Below, piece by piece: positions 46,511-56,580 of a DNA stretch of 64,000 nucleotides. Where the stretch lies: positions 1 through 64,000 of the forward strand of contig CABVSA010000003.1 of NCBI GenBank assembly GCA_902500805.1, in the 5' to 3' direction. Positions within the stretch are counted from its first letter, which is position 1. Every line of letters starts with the position of its first letter. Below the pieces are notes generated by a model. That model had not been told where the DNA came from. It was given only the letters and a program-made list of their open reading frames with translations, and ran no database searches. The position numbers and the translations under genes were made by a program. Origin of the DNA: an uncultured Nitrospira sp. GTDB lineage: Bacteria > Nitrospirota > Nitrospiria > Nitrospirales > Nitrospiraceae.

Positions 46511-49500
46511 GCCGCAGTGCTTCCTTTTGTCACTTCGCCGCGAAGCGCAGTACAGGCCGCCGCATAATGTTGCTCGAACCGGGCTACCACCTCATCAACA
46601 TGCGTGAAATCCTGGCGCTCTCCCATCTGCTCCAATTCTCGACAATCAGCGGAAACCGCCATGGCTCCGAGCTGAGCGCTACTCGACTTCAAGCGATGCG
46701 CCGCAGCACGCAGTTCCGTGGCATTCTGTGACTGTACGGCTGAACGCATTCGGTCGACAATTTCCGGCGATGTATCGAGATACGACGTCACCACACGTAC
46801 GACGATATCAGGCTGTCCTAAACGCTGAAGTGTGCGAATCCCCGCCAGCGCGGTTTGGTCAATGATCGATCCGGCAGGTTGCTCTACCGGAGCTGATACG
46901 CGACGCGGATCTTCCTGCCAATCACCCATTGTCTCTTTCCCGACGGAACCGGATGAAATCGTCTGCTGACTGACCTCACCCCTCGGCCAGTTTGGAAGCC
47001 ACCGAGAAAGCATGTGCTCAAGCTGCACGAGGGTAAACGGTTTGCTCAGGTGGTCGTCCATGCCGACGGAGAGACACTGCTCTCTGTCACCCTGCATCGC
47101 ATGCGCCGTCAACGCCACGATCGGCACACGACGGGGAGTGTCGGGTTTCGAGTTTTGAGTTTCAAGTTGAAGGCTCGGATGCACCGGTCTTGGACTCGAA
47201 ACCTGGAATTCGGAACTCGAAACAGCTTCTGCCGCTTCCCGTGCCCGAATCAGTTTGGTCGCCGTCAATCCATCCATCTCCGGCATCTGGCAATCCATAA
47301 AGACGAGTGCATAGTCGGTCTTGGCTATCGCATCAAGGGCTTCTCGGCCATTCTCTGCCGTGTCGATGGAACAATTGAGTACTTCCAACATGCCGCAAGC
47401 CACTTCGCGATTCACGGGATTGTCCTCCACCAGCAGAATACGAACCTCACCTGTCCTTATAGGATGCTGATCATTGGCTGTTTCACCACGTTTTGCGGAT
47501 ACGGGGCACAATTCCGTTGGCCTCTGAGTCGGCATATCAGCGGACTTACAGTAGATCGTGAATCGGAAACAGGTGCCCTCACCTGGACGACTCTGGAGCT
47601 CAATCGTCCCCCCCATGAGGGTCACCAGTTGCTTGACAATGGCCAGGCCTAATCCTGTTCCACCATACTTCCTCGTCGTCGATCCATCTGCCTGGGAGAA
47701 GGCATCGAAGATGTTTGACTGGGCTTCAAGGGAAATCCCAATACCAGTATCGGTCACACTGATGGATAACCCATATCGCCCTTCTCTCGTCTCGGTCAGC
47801 TCGGCGCTGACGGTGATCGTACCCTGCTCAGTGAATTTGACCGCATTGCTGACCAGATTGACGATGATCTGTCTCAGCCTTGTCGGATCACCGATCAGGG
47901 CAGACGGAATGTGCGGATCGATGCGACATGAGAGTCTCAGCCCTTTCTGTTCTGCAGTAGAGGAAGACACGGCAAGGGCTTCCTCAAAGGTCCGTCGAAC
48001 CTCGAAGGGGATGGCCTCCAATCGTAATTTCCCTGCCTCGATTTTCGAAAAATCAAGAATGTCATTGATGATGGCGAGAAGCACGGATCCGGATCGATGA
48101 ATCGATTGGGTCAAATGACGCTCTTTCTCATTGAGTGGATAGCGAAGCAACAACTCCGCCAGACCCAGCACGCCGTTCATCGGTGTCCTAATCTCATGGC
48201 TCATGTTGGCAAGAAATTGGCTCTTCGCACGACTCGCCGCTTCAGCGGCATCCTTGGCTTGACGCAGGACCTCTTCAGCGGCTTTTCGATCCGTCACATC
48301 GATGTGGATACCGACCATCCGAGACGAGAGTGCTCCCTCATTTCTAATGATGGTCCCACGGGCAAGAATCCATCGATATGACCCATCTTTATGGAGAAGG
48401 CGATGCTCATTTTCGAGGGCCCCCGTTCGTCCATTGAGATAGGCCTCAATCGCACCAAGAGAGCGCTCGTGGTCGTCCGGATGGACTCGACATTCCCACT
48501 CCTGAAACGAATTGGCGAACTCATGATCCTCATATCCCAGCTGCCGCTTCCATTCGGGAGAGAAATACACATCATTGGAACTAAGATCCCAATCCCAAAT
48601 CCCGATGTTCGTGCTCTGGACCGTCATCATCAGGCGTCCTTCGCTTGTCCGTAGGGCCTGCTCAACCTTTTTCCGATCAGCCGCCTCAAGGGCCAACGTG
48701 AGTGTGTTGGCCACCGACACGGCAAAATGTTGCTCTTCCAACGTCCAACATCGTATGGGACCAATGTGCTCGTGACAGATCACCCCCACCATCTGCCCTC
48801 CGGAACGGATCGGCACATCAAGCATCGAAGTGATCCCCAGGGGAGCTAAATAGCTTGTGGCGAACTCTGCCGTCTTTGGATCGTGCTGCGCATCATCCGC
48901 CACGACAGGTTGTTCCGTCTCCAACTCTCTGAAGTAGCGTGGGTACGCCGTTGCAGCCAGGACCGTGCCTTGCGAATATTCCTGGGTGGTGAATTGATAG
49001 AGTTTGGCACATTGAAGGGTGGAACGATTCTCTGTAAAAAACCAAATACTGACCCGCTCGACACACAGAAAGACCCCCGCCACTCGCGTGATGGTTTGAA
49101 AGGCCTGTTCGAGGTTCCCATTATAGATTTCCGGACTTTCCGCCAATTCAGACAAGCCGGTCTTGATGCGCCGAAGTAGGCCCTCAGTCTGTTCACGTTC
49201 CCGTTCAACCCGCTTCTGATGCGAGATGTCTCTGACCACCAGAACCGCACCGATCGCCTTGCCCCCCAACAGCAGAGGCGTCACGACCAGCGCAATGGGC
49301 AGCAGTTCACCGTTCCTGGTCAACAGTACTCCGTCATCCGTTCGATAGGGTTCACCGGATGCCAGTGAAGGAAATGTCGAGTCGGTAATAAGACATTCGG
49401 ATCGGTACTCTTCGGGACCCGGTGAAATCATCCGATACACGGAACGACCCAAGAGCGTGTGACCGGTTTCCTCGAACAAGAGTTCCGCTTGAGGATTGAC

Positions 49501-49803
49501 CATCTGGATCTTCCACTCCGCATCCACGACGCAGAGTCCATCACCCAGTGAATGCAGGACCGTCCGGAGTGTATTCCGCTCCTGCTCGAGTTGAGTTTCG
49601 CTGCTGTGCTTGAGCTGCGCATACAGCTCCTGCATTTCCGCTGAGGAAAGAGCCAGCGATCGCTCCAAGAGCGCATGACCTTGGTCGGCCTCGACATAAC
49701 TCTGGTCAATCTTCTTCAGCAGCTCGTCCCACACCGCCGGAGAAGGGGAATGCGTCTCATCGAGTCCCAGACGTTTGAGTTGTCGGGCCAGTAAGGGATG
49801 CAT
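46507..49803 (-). CDS. PAS-GAF-PAS hybrid histidine kinase with receiver and HPt
   Basis: About 1098 residues. Order: an N-terminal helical region; PAS ([21 protein letters not shown]); GAF (about 200-380); PAS ([22 protein letters not shown]); HisKA ([14 protein letters not shown]); HATPase; receiver ([20 protein letters not shown]); HPt ([14 protein letters not shown]). The receiver carries an extra segment of about 30 residues between helix 3 and strand 4, encoded by repeat-like DNA (about 47137-47230). The start may be ATG 49803 or TTG 49809. It is contiguous with the FIST gene. Confidence 0.93.
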   Translation of the reverse strand: MHPLLARQLKRLGLDETHSPSPAVWDELLKKIDQSYVEADQGHALLERSLALSSAEMQELYAQLKHSSETQLEQERNTLRTVLHSLGDGLCVVDAEWKIQMVNPQAELLFEETGHTLLGRSVYRMISPGPEEYRSECLITDSTFPSLASGEPYRTDDGVLLTRNGELLPIALVVTPLLLGGKAIGAVLVVRDISHQKRVEREREQTEGLLRRIKTGLSELAESPEIYNGNLEQAFQTITRVAGVFLCVERVSIWFFTENRSTLQCAKLYQFTTQEYSQGTVLAATAYPRYFRELETEQPVVADDAQHDPKTAEFATSYLAPLGITSMLDVPIRSGGQMVGVICHEHIGPIRCWTLEEQHFAVSVANTLTLALEAADRKKVEQALRTSEGRLMMTVQSTNIGIWDWDLSSNDVYFSPEWKRQLGYEDHEFANSFQEWECRVHPDDHERSLGAIEAYLNGRTGALENEHRLLHKDGSYRWILARGTIIRNEGALSSRMVGIHIDVTDRKAAEEVLRQAKDAAEAASRAKSQFLANMSHEIRTPMNGVLGLAELLLRYPLNEKERHLTQSIHRSGSVLLAIINDILDFSKIEAGKLRLEAIPFEVRRTFEEALAVSSSTAEQKGLRLSCRIDPHIPSALIGDPTRLRQIIVNLVSNAVKFTEQGTITVSAELTETREGRYGLSISVTDTGIGISLEAQSNIFDAFSQADGSTTRKYGGTGLGLAIVKQLVTLMGGTIELQSRPGEGTCFRFTIYCKSADMPTQRPTELCPVSAKRGETANDQHPIRTGEVRILLVEDNPVNREVACGMLEVLNCSIDTAENGREALDAIAKTDYALVFMDCQMPEMDGLTATKLIRAREAAEAVSSSEFQVSSPRPVHPSLQLETQNSKPDTPRRVPIVALTAHAMQGDREQCLSVGMDDHLSKPFTLVQLEHMLSRWLPNWPRGEVSQQTISSGSVGKETMGDWQEDPRRVSAPVEQPAGSIIDQTALAGIRTLQRLGQPDIVVRVVTSYLDTSPEIVDRMRSAVQSQNATELRAAAHRLKSSSAQLGAMAVSADCRELEQMGERQDFTHVDEVVARFEQHYAAACTALRGEVTKGSTAA
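47137..47230. repeat. repeat-derived in-frame insertion in a receiver domain
   Basis: Contains TTTCGAGTTTTGAGTTTCAAG on one side (overlapping words) and CTCGAAACCTGGAATTCGG/AACTCGAAAC on the other, which fold back on each other. It encodes a Ser/Pro/Gln-rich stretch (S-S-S-E-F-Q-V-S-S...) absent from ordinary receiver domains. The reading frame is kept. Confidence 0.55.
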
Positions 49804-49809
49804 AGGCAA

Positions 49810-50952
49810 TCAGGCAGCCTCGCTCAACGTCGTTAAGGTCATGGTCTGGTTATGCAGGTCACAGGTTCCTGTGGCATAGGGAGAAATCTCGCCGTAGGAG
49901 TAGAAGCCGATCTGGTGCGTCCCCTTTGGTAGGACATCAAGTGTCGCCTCGATTTCCTCCTCCGTTCTGCCACCGAGCACGAGCCGGCGGCCGACACAAC
50001 TGATGGCGAGCGCAAGTGTGCAGGAAGCGCCGTCCGCGGAGAGTCTGGTTGATGTGGCGGCTTCCGAAGCTCCTTGAACTAATCGGTCGAAATTCGCTTT
50101 CATGAGTTGCGCCAGCGTTCCTTCTTGAATATCCCCTGCGAAGATGAGCGACTGGTCCCGTTCATTCACGGCCAAAATGGTCCTGACGAGGCTCTTGGGG
50201 TCCGACGCGTTGGCGCGCAACGCCAGCGGAAACAACAGACCGGTTGCGGGGAGTCCAGCCGCGCGATCACCAAGATATCCCTTGTACAGTTCGAGTGCAG
50301 GGCGGTCATCAAGCTCATAGAGTATGTTGCCCTTCGATTTAGTCACCCGGCGCTCCGGCCCAAACCGATCCCATCCTCCTTTTGATCCATGTCCAATTCG
50401 GATGCGATCGCCATAAAACCCAACTGCCGTCACAAAACCGGCCTGAGGACGCCTGCCGTGCAATACCCAGGTCCGACGAAAGCGATCTCCATCCCCAGCC
50501 AACCCTCCCGTGACAACAACCGATGATGAGACCTGAGAGTTGAGCCCCCGCACCAGCTCGCTCCCGTTCACCTGGAGCCCATCGGAAAGGACAAAGATGC
50601 CCCTGAGTCGTGCGTCGTTCAGCTGCCTGGCGATATCCTGTCCGGCAGCAAACGACTCGTCCGCTGACCGCACAGGAGCACTGGCCAGCCGAATATCAGT
50701 CTGCTCAAATCGCACGACCGCCGCACTGACACTCTCATCACAAATTCGCGTTCCCAGAATTTCTCCTGCTGTCGAACAGCCGATGGCGAGCGAGTCAGGA
50801 TAGTCGTGGAGCAATTCCTCGATCGGACCGTCGGCATCGAGAAGGCTTGAAGATCCAAACAGCACCACGAGCGTTCGAGACGAGTCAATCCTTGGTCGAT
50901 GGCTGACCGACCAGCGCGCCTTCTGATCGAACCCAAGCGTATGGACTTCCAT
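49810..50952 (-). CDS. FIST domain sensor protein
   Basis: 380 residues with FIST_N (LFGSSSLLDADGPIEELLHDYP, AIGCSTAGEILG, GLAGDGDRF) and FIST_C (ALELYKGYLG, FAGDIQEGTLAQLMKANFDRL, GTHQIGFYSYGEISP). FIST proteins are proposed small-molecule sensors that lie next to signalling genes. Strong ribosome binding site (AGGAGG, 8 nt). It directly precedes the PAS-GAF hybrid kinase on the same strand and probably feeds ligand information to it. Confidence 0.93.
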   Translation of the reverse strand: MEVHTLGFDQKARWSVSHRPRIDSSRTLVVLFGSSSLLDADGPIEELLHDYPDSLAIGCSTAGEILGTRICDESVSAAVVRFEQTDIRLASAPVRSADESFAAGQDIARQLNDARLRGIFVLSDGLQVNGSELVRGLNSQVSSSVVVTGGLAGDGDRFRRTWVLHGRRPQAGFVTAVGFYGDRIRIGHGSKGGWDRFGPERRVTKSKGNILYELDDRPALELYKGYLGDRAAGLPATGLLFPLALRANASDPKSLVRTILAVNERDQSLIFAGDIQEGTLAQLMKANFDRLVQGASEAATSTRLSADGASCTLALAISCVGRRLVLGGRTEEEIEATLDVLPKGTHQIGFYSYGEISPYATGTCDLHNQTMTLTTLSEAA

Positions 50953-50977
50953 TTCACAGCCTCCTTTGCGTCCTGCT

Positions 50978-52345
50978 CTACGCAGCGATTTGCCCTCTGT
51001 CTGAATCAGGATCCGTCACCGGGCCGTCTAGTTCATCTTCAGGAAACTCCACCGTGAACCAAAATCGCGAACCGGTTCCCGGTGCCGACTCCACCCCGAT
51101 CGATCCCTGCATCATCTCGACAAGTCGTTTGGAGATCGCCAGACCGAGCCCCGTACCTCCATGTTTCCTCGTCGAAGACCCATCGACTTGAGAGAACTCC
51201 TGAAAAAGCGTCGCTTGAGCCTCCGGTGAAATGCCGATCCCACTATCCTGAACCGCGATCCGGAACGATCCTGCCGAGCCGTTGCTTCGCTGCAGCGTCA
51301 CGGATATCGTGCCGGCACCAGTGAATTTGATGGCATTTCCGATCAAATTCGTCAGGACCTGGCGGAATCGATAGACATCCCCTACGACGTGAGTCTGGAG
51401 TCCCTCCTCCGCTCTATAGGAAAGCGTGAGCCCTTTGGCGTGAGCCCGCTCCAGAAATGACTCCACAATCTCCCTTATGACCACAGCCAGGTCGAACGGA
51501 TTACGCTCCAGCACGATCTTGCCCGCCTCGACCTTTGAAAAGTCGAGGATGTCATTGATGATGTGCAGTAGGTCGCCACCTGAACCACGAATCTGGTCCA
51601 CGTAGCGCCGTTGCTTCTCGGTCAGTGGTGTATGCGCGAGCAGCTCCGCCATGCCCAACACGCCGTTCATCGGAGTCCTGATCTCATGACTCATGTTGGC
51701 CAGGAACTGAGATTTTGCTTTGCTTGCTGCCTCCGCTCGTTCCTTTTCCTGGTAGAGATCACTCTGCACCGTTTCATTGACTCGCCAATAGACCAGGAGA
51801 GCCGCGCATTCGGCCAAGATGAAACCACCGTGGATAAGGGCCCAGATCCAAGGATGGTGTTGAGTTTCAGAATGATCGTACACCAGAGTCGGCGCGAGGG
51901 TTCCAATGAGCCCATGATCAACCACAATGGAGATGAGGGCCAGGAGAAAGGGCACCCAATCTTGGTACAAGACGATCACCGCCATCATCACAAAAAAATG
52001 AAAATGCGATTCGATATATCCGCCGGACAGATGGACCAACAGTGTTGAAGCCACTATCAACCCACCTGTCGTCAACGCAGCACGAATCCGTGCACCCAGT
52101 GATGGGATGAGGGCGAGAATGGCACAGCCCCCCAACAGTCCCCCGCCGACAAGGCCAAGCCAGACGTATGAGCCGGTCATAAAGCTGAACAGCGGGACTC
52201 CCACAGCGTGACACCCTAAGAGCCAGACGATACCCCGGTGGCGTCTGCTCCACTCAGCAGTCTCCAGCGAGTCCCCCCGTGGGAGCGCAGCCCACAGTTG
52301 CCTGGCGTAACTCTCAGAAGTGAATGGCGTCACTGCCTGTCCCAT
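50978..52345 (-). CDS. membrane sensor histidine kinase
   Basis: 455 residues. About six N-terminal helices ([56 protein letters not shown]) with a histidine-rich [11 protein letters not shown] segment. HisKA ([14 protein letters not shown]) and HATPase ([31 protein letters not shown]) follow. No receiver. ATG at 52345 is preferred over an upstream TTG. It lies just upstream of the FIST-kinase-kinase series with the same orientation; the membrane histidines might bind metal or haem (speculative). Confidence 0.9.
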   Translation of the reverse strand: MGQAVTPFTSESYARQLWAALPRGDSLETAEWSRRHRGIVWLLGCHAVGVPLFSFMTGSYVWLGLVGGGLLGGCAILALIPSLGARIRAALTTGGLIVASTLLVHLSGGYIESHFHFFVMMAVIVLYQDWVPFLLALISIVVDHGLIGTLAPTLVYDHSETQHHPWIWALIHGGFILAECAALLVYWRVNETVQSDLYQEKERAEAASKAKSQFLANMSHEIRTPMNGVLGMAELLAHTPLTEKQRRYVDQIRGSGGDLLHIINDILDFSKVEAGKIVLERNPFDLAVVIREIVESFLERAHAKGLTLSYRAEEGLQTHVVGDVYRFRQVLTNLIGNAIKFTGAGTISVTLQRSNGSAGSFRIAVQDSGIGISPEAQATLFQEFSQVDGSSTRKHGGTGLGLAISKRLVEMMQGSIGVESAPGTGSRFWFTVEFPEDELDGPVTDPDSDRGQIAA

Positions 52346-52449
52346 CTCCAACTTCCTGATACTGCTGAACTTTCGACAAACCAATGCGGTACTTTTTCGG
52401 TCTAAAGAAGAGAAAACTTGATGGGATCTAGGAAGAGGACGTCTGGAGC

Positions 52450-52479
52450 AACACTCGGCTTGGCTACCTAGCGAGTGTT
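52450..52479. promoter_or_regulatory. inverted repeat upstream of membrane kinase
   Basis: AACACTCG (52450-52457) and CGAGTGTT (52472-52479) form a perfect 8-bp stem with a 14-nt loop. It lies between the HerA-like gene end and the kinase start. No T-run follows on either strand, so an operator is as likely as a terminator. Confidence 0.35.
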
Positions 52480-52555
52480 CTGAGGCCTAGACCGTCAACT
52501 TGAGCTGATGTCAAGGAGAGACCAGCGGTTATATAACTCGGAAGAAACGGAGGTG

Positions 52556-55090
52556 CTAAATCCAAGCCGGATTGAGACTCCCATTTGCATCTCGCCAGTG
52601 TGGAGTCCACGCTAAGGCCACGAGCTTTACGGCAATGTTGGCCTTGGTCGGTTTCACGGAAATCGTGTCGAGCTTTTCATTCAGTGGGTCTGTGGCGGCC
52701 GCCAATGCCTCGCTTTCTGACTTGAATTGTGTTTCAAGATCAGCCAGCTGCTGCTGGAGTGCCGCCACGTTTTCCTCGGCTGCTCCGACGTCCTTTGACT
52801 CTTTCATCACCCGGCCGGCACTGCGAATGGCTGTCGTCGCCCGACCAATGTTGGTGGCGCTGATGGTTTTCCGTCCCATAAAGGCACCAAGGATCGACGC
52901 CCCGACAGAGATAGCGGCTTGCATTTGACTGGAACGGGACTCGGCCTGTTGCTTTTCTTTCTGCAATTCAGCCCGTCTGATACGATCTTGTAAGGTTGCA
53001 ATCTTTGGGGCGTACTTTTGACGTAGCGCGTCAGCTCCCTTGTCGCGGGACTCACGACCGGACTGCTGCAACCGCACACGGAAATCCCGTTCGGACTCGC
53101 CAGGTTTTGAGACGTCTTTCGTACTGGGGCTTTTGAACAACTCGACCTTCTGTGTCCGGAAAAGCCACCCGCCGAAGTCCTTGTTCCAATCCGTGTAATT
53201 CTTGACCTTCCCGGCACTGGCCGGAATGGAAAGGAATTGCGCACCACCTTGCGGCGACGATTCAAGATCACCCACCGCCACATCCGTTATTGTGGCCTTG
53301 TCCCAATCGACTGCGACCGCACCCTCTGTTATCGATGCCAGTGCCGTCACATCTTGCATGGTCTCGACACCGCTCTTGGAATCGGAAAAACGAACCTGTG
53401 ACACGCCCAACAACATCGGGGCATAGACTAATTCACTCCCATCTAGCTTGCTTCCACGCAGCGGCACAAAATGCTGCGGCACATCCGGCGGCAGCATGGG
53501 ACGTGAAGCGTGGGTCGTGAAGCGTGAAGCGTGAGGCGAAGCCGCAGTTTTCTCTTTCCCCTCACCTTTTACCCCTAACCCCTTACCTCTTACCGGGTCC
53601 ATCAGTTGTTTAATCTGCGTCCTCGTGAGCGGACCGCGCAGATACGAGAGACACCAGCGTGTTTCAAATACAACCGGTTCATCCTCATGGACGTTATTCA
53701 TCAGGAAGATCCGATTGCCGAGACCAGCCAATGTTTGCTCCATACGGCCTCGATCGAACTTCTTCCCGGCACTGCTGGAGGCCCCTTCCAATCCTTCCAA
53801 GACGCGGGCCTTATCCCGTTCCGTCTGCAGCCGTCCGATAAACCAGGTCCCTGTGTTGGCCAAGCCCTTATAGTCGAGATCGACGGGATTCTGTGTAGCA
53901 AGAACGACTCCCAAACCAAACGCTCGCGCCTGCTTGAGCAACGTCATCAATGGCAGCTTGGAAGGAGGATTTGATACCGGCGGGGAATACCCGAAGATCT
54001 CATCCATATAGAGGAGTGCGCGCAGGCTGGTTGTGCCCGATTGCGCTCTCATCCACCCGACCATTTGACTGAGCAACAGCGTGACGAAGAACATCCGCTC
54101 GGCGTCGTTCAGATGGGCGATGGAGAAAATAGCCAAGCGAGGCTTGCCGGCTGAGGTATACATCATCGATTGAATATCAAGCGCCTCTCCTTCAAGCCAA
54201 GCCTGGAAGCCCGGTGCGGCAAGCAGATTATTCAGCTTCATCGCAAGGGCAAAGCGATCTTTCGACGGGAAAAAAGAGTCGACATCCATCACGCCGACCT
54301 TCGACACCGGCGGCGCTTGAATGGCCTGGATCAAAGCCGCCAGATCCAGATCTTGTCCTTTCCTCCAGGTCTGGTCGAGAATCGTGGACAGGAGGATGTG
54401 TTCACGACTCTGGATGGGATCAGCCTCAATGCCAAGCAAGCCAAGCAAACTCGTCACGGTGGTGCTGATCCGCTCGCGCAACAGTTCCGAATCGTCAAGC
54501 ACGTCGGCAGAGGGTGCGGAGAAGGATTTTAGGATGGAGACCGGCAATCCAGCGTTACTGCCGGGTGTGTACATCACCACATCCGCCGCGTCTCGTAAAC
54601 GCTGAATCCTGGCGCCATCCTGTTGCCAACTTGCAAGACCTTTAGCCCACAACTCTGCTTGCGCTTGGGCATACTCGTCGGGAGCCAACCCCTTTTTGCG
54701 CGCATCATCCTCGTTGATCCATGGCTGGAAGTCTTCGCCTTTTAGGCTGGGAAACGTCAGCATCAAGTTCCCCAAGTCACCCTTCGGGTCGATGATGATG
54801 GCCGGAATATTGTCGATCGCCGCTTCTTCAAGAAGCGCTAAACAAAGGCCGGTCTTTCCGCTGCCGGTCATGCCGACACAAACCGCGTGTGTCACCAGAT
54901 CTTTCGAGTCGTACAGGAGCCATCCTGGTTTGGCCTGCTTCGTGGCGAGATCGTACGGCCGTCCCATGTAAAAGACACCGAGCTTTTCGAAGTCTTCCGA
55001 CGTCGGCGTGGTTGTCCCTGCAGGTGTTATGGATTTCTTGGTTTCTTTTTCAGTCTTGGCTCCAACCTCTATTTTCTTTGCCTTCGGCAT
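52556..55090 (-). CDS. HerA-like P-loop ATPase (DUF853 type)
   Basis: 844 residues. Walker A G-M-T-G-S-G-K-T (about 74-81) and an I-I-D-P-K-G-D element follow; a Walker B-like segment is L-L-Y-M-D-E-I-F-G; then comes VVLATQNPVDLDYKGLANTG, and later an Arg-finger-type region. The C-terminal part is a long coiled coil (IATLQDRIRRAELQKEKQQA; VAALQQQLADLETQ) around an Ala/Gly-rich stretch. This is the DUF853/HerA family of DNA-translocase-like ATPases. No nurA is adjacent. Residues encoded by 53501-53593 come from a repeat inserted in frame. Ribosome binding site GGGAGA. Confidence 0.88.
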   Translation of the reverse strand: MPKAKKIEVGAKTEKETKKSITPAGTTTPTSEDFEKLGVFYMGRPYDLATKQAKPGWLLYDSKDLVTHAVCVGMTGSGKTGLCLALLEEAAIDNIPAIIIDPKGDLGNLMLTFPSLKGEDFQPWINEDDARKKGLAPDEYAQAQAELWAKGLASWQQDGARIQRLRDAADVVMYTPGSNAGLPVSILKSFSAPSADVLDDSELLRERISTTVTSLLGLLGIEADPIQSREHILLSTILDQTWRKGQDLDLAALIQAIQAPPVSKVGVMDVDSFFPSKDRFALAMKLNNLLAAPGFQAWLEGEALDIQSMMYTSAGKPRLAIFSIAHLNDAERMFFVTLLLSQMVGWMRAQSGTTSLRALLYMDEIFGYSPPVSNPPSKLPLMTLLKQARAFGLGVVLATQNPVDLDYKGLANTGTWFIGRLQTERDKARVLEGLEGASSSAGKKFDRGRMEQTLAGLGNRIFLMNNVHEDEPVVFETRWCLSYLRGPLTRTQIKQLMDPVRGKGLGVKGEGKEKTAASPHASRFTTHASRPMLPPDVPQHFVPLRGSKLDGSELVYAPMLLGVSQVRFSDSKSGVETMQDVTALASITEGAVAVDWDKATITDVAVGDLESSPQGGAQFLSIPASAGKVKNYTDWNKDFGGWLFRTQKVELFKSPSTKDVSKPGESERDFRVRLQQSGRESRDKGADALRQKYAPKIATLQDRIRRAELQKEKQQAESRSSQMQAAISVGASILGAFMGRKTISATNIGRATTAIRSAGRVMKESKDVGAAEENVAALQQQLADLETQFKSESEALAAATDPLNEKLDTISVKPTKANIAVKLVALAWTPHWRDANGSLNPAWI
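53501..53593. repeat. repeat-derived in-frame insertion in HerA-like gene
   Basis: 93 bp (31 codons) made of ACGTGAAGCGTGGGTCGTGA and GTGAAGCGTGAGGCG words plus a CCTTTTACCCCTAACCCCTT tract. The same GTGAAGCG words occur between nuo genes. It encodes a Gly/Lys- then Ser/His-rich segment between M-D-P-V and P-M-L-P-P without breaking the frame. Confidence 0.65.
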
Positions 55091-55263
55091 ACCACTGTCT
55101 CCCTTCGCTCGACAGTCACGATAAAAGTGGACCGTATTTTAGTGAGCTCGCAGATGCGCTGCAAGCGGAAGTGAGGGATGCGACGGGGGAAAGGATTGTG
55201 ATTGGGCCTGGCTTGCGACGGGCGCTGTAACTTACGTAGACCTATCGTGGCTTGAATCCACCT

Positions 55264-55593
55264 TCACCATTCTTTGAAAATGACAAACACCGCGCCGACC
55301 ATCATGCCGAAGCCGACCAGATAGTTCCATTTCAGCGGTTCTTTTAGATACAGGACAGAGAATACACAAAACACGACAAGCGTGATGACTTCCTGGATCG
55401 TCTTCAGTTGAGCCGCCGTAAAGTCATAGTGGCCGATCCGATTGGCCGGCACTTGCAGACAGTACTCAAAAAACGCGATCCCCCAGCTCCCCACGATCGC
55501 CATCCACAAGGGCGAGTCCTTATATTTCAGATGCCCATACCAGGCAAAGGTCATAAAGATGTTCGAGATGGTTAACAAGAGAATGGTCTGCAT
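55264..55593 (-). CDS. DMT family membrane protein (DUF486)
   Basis: 109 residues with four helices (TILLLTISNIFMTFAWYGHL, MAIVGSWGIAFFEYCLQVPA, EVITLVVFCVFSVLYL, YLVGFGMMVGAVFVIF). N-R-I-G and F-T-A-A-Q-L-K-T-I-Q-E mark DUF486, small drug/metabolite-transporter-like proteins of unknown substrate. It starts 9 nt after the acyl-carrier-like gene with GGAGG, so the two form an operon. Confidence 0.9.
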   Translation of the reverse strand: MQTILLLTISNIFMTFAWYGHLKYKDSPLWMAIVGSWGIAFFEYCLQVPANRIGHYDFTAAQLKTIQEVITLVVFCVFSVLYLKEPLKWNYLVGFGMMVGAVFVIFKEW

Positions 55594-55602
55594 GGGCCTC
55601 CT

Positions 55603-56058
55603 TCATGAGGATTGCTCTTTGACAGGATCAGCGATTTTGGCTTCACTTAGCCGCAGGGCTAAATGGTCAACTAGCTGCCCAAAAGTAAGATCTGGCTTCA
55701 GAGCTTCATCGTCTCGAAGCGAAATATTGAACTTCTTCTCCAGTTGAACAATGAATTCCGCACTGGACAGAGAGTCGAAAGTGTCCATCATGAGGTGTTG
55801 TTGAAATTTATCTTCCGGGCTAAGACCGTCAATAGAGACTGGTATATATTGGGCGAGGATTTTTCGTACTTCGGTTGCTAAGATCTCTCTGGACTTACTC
55901 TCACCAAAATAGGCTTTGCCAAATTCCTTGTGTGTAAGTTGTGGCCTAGACAGAAAGTAGCGCGACAACTTCGTTTTCCTCCGGCGAACGAACAAATAAT
56001 AGGCACCAAAGGTCAGGGCGAGAAAAGGAAGTACCGCCCAGGTTCCGACTTCTTTCAT
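55603..56058 (-). CDS. membrane-anchored acyl-carrier-protein-like protein
   Basis: 151 residues. An N-terminal helix (AVLPFLALTFGAYYLFV) with following Arg/Lys is an inner-membrane anchor with the rest in the cytoplasm. The C-terminal 90 residues resemble an acyl carrier protein, with the likely phosphopantetheine serine in F-D-S-L-S-S-A-E-F-I-V-Q-L-E-K-K-F. Carriers are normally soluble, so a tethered one is unusual. The start is 2 nt after the stop of a uvrA C-terminal remnant, a spacing that suggests this gene once followed uvrA directly. The partner enzymes are not visible. Confidence 0.7.
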   Translation of the reverse strand: MKEVGTWAVLPFLALTFGAYYLFVRRRKTKLSRYFLSRPQLTHKEFGKAYFGESKSREILATEVRKILAQYIPVSIDGLSPEDKFQQHLMMDTFDSLSSAEFIVQLEKKFNISLRDDEALKPDLTFGQLVDHLALRLSEAKIADPVKEQSS

Positions 56059-56060
56059 TC

Positions 56061-56148
56061 TTAGCCCAATCCAGACTCTTTCAACACCTGTCCTGTATAG
56101 GACCGCTTGGCCTTGGCAATCTCTTTGGGCGGGCCTTCGGCCACGATA
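56061..56148 (-). pseudogene. C-terminal remnant of a second uvrA
   Basis: Reads [19 protein letters not shown], then Q-V-L-K-E-S-G-L-G and a stop. The end of the intact UvrA reads the same except K-S-K for K-A-K and R-E-A-G-F for K-E-S-G-L-G. The DNA differs at many positions, so it is a diverged copy rather than a fresh duplication. Only about 27 codons remain; its stop (TAA) is 2 nt before the acyl-carrier-like gene. Confidence 0.8.
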
Positions 56149-56196
56149 CCCATCACTGCGACGCTATCCATTGCTATACGAAGCGTGAAGTCAATT

Positions 56197-56580
56197 CTAT
56201 GAGATTTGTTGCTCTGCCCAGCCACGGACAGCCGTGACGACTATCCGGGTGTGTTCGCGATCCAGTGGTTCAGTCGCCATCAAATCATATCGTAGCTCGA
56301 CTGCGAACGGACCCAGGGTGTCGATTCCTTCACGTAACGGTGGGCTTGGAAGATTGTTCTGAATGAGCAGGTCGATCAGAAGCTGCAAATCATGAGTTTT
56401 ACGCTGTTCAATGCGATGCTTGATCAACACCGCCTTGAGGCATTTTTCGACCGCTTGCTGGGCGTGAAAACCAACGACCTCGTCGTCGATTTCCGGATCA
56501 TCCGACAGCTTACGGAACGCTCTGATGTCCCGGTCGGCCAGAGCAAGAAAGCGGCGTGCAAGATCCTCAGGCCGCTTCAT
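56197..56580 (-). CDS. HEPN domain protein
   Basis: 127 residues, all helical. DEVVGFHAQQAVEKCLKAVL and R-K-T-H-D-L-Q-L-L-I-D-L-L are HEPN signatures. The pair with the overlapping nucleotidyltransferase gene upstream is a classic HEPN/MNT arrangement, in which HEPN acts as RNase toxin and MNT inactivates it by nucleotide transfer (family knowledge). The ATG at 56580 gives a 14-nt overlap with the partner. It lies in the segment flanked by uvrA remnants. Confidence 0.88.
   Translation of the reverse strand: MKRPEDLARRFLALADRDIRAFRKLSDDPEIDDEVVGFHAQQAVEKCLKAVLIKHRIEQRKTHDLQLLIDLLIQNNLPSPPLREGIDTLGPFAVELRYDLMATEPLDREHTRIVVTAVRGWAEQQIS

Noticed and set aside
52450-52479. Rho-independent terminator for the HerA-like gene
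   Set aside because: The stem is good but no T-run follows in the direction of transcription, so it is listed only as an inverted repeat.
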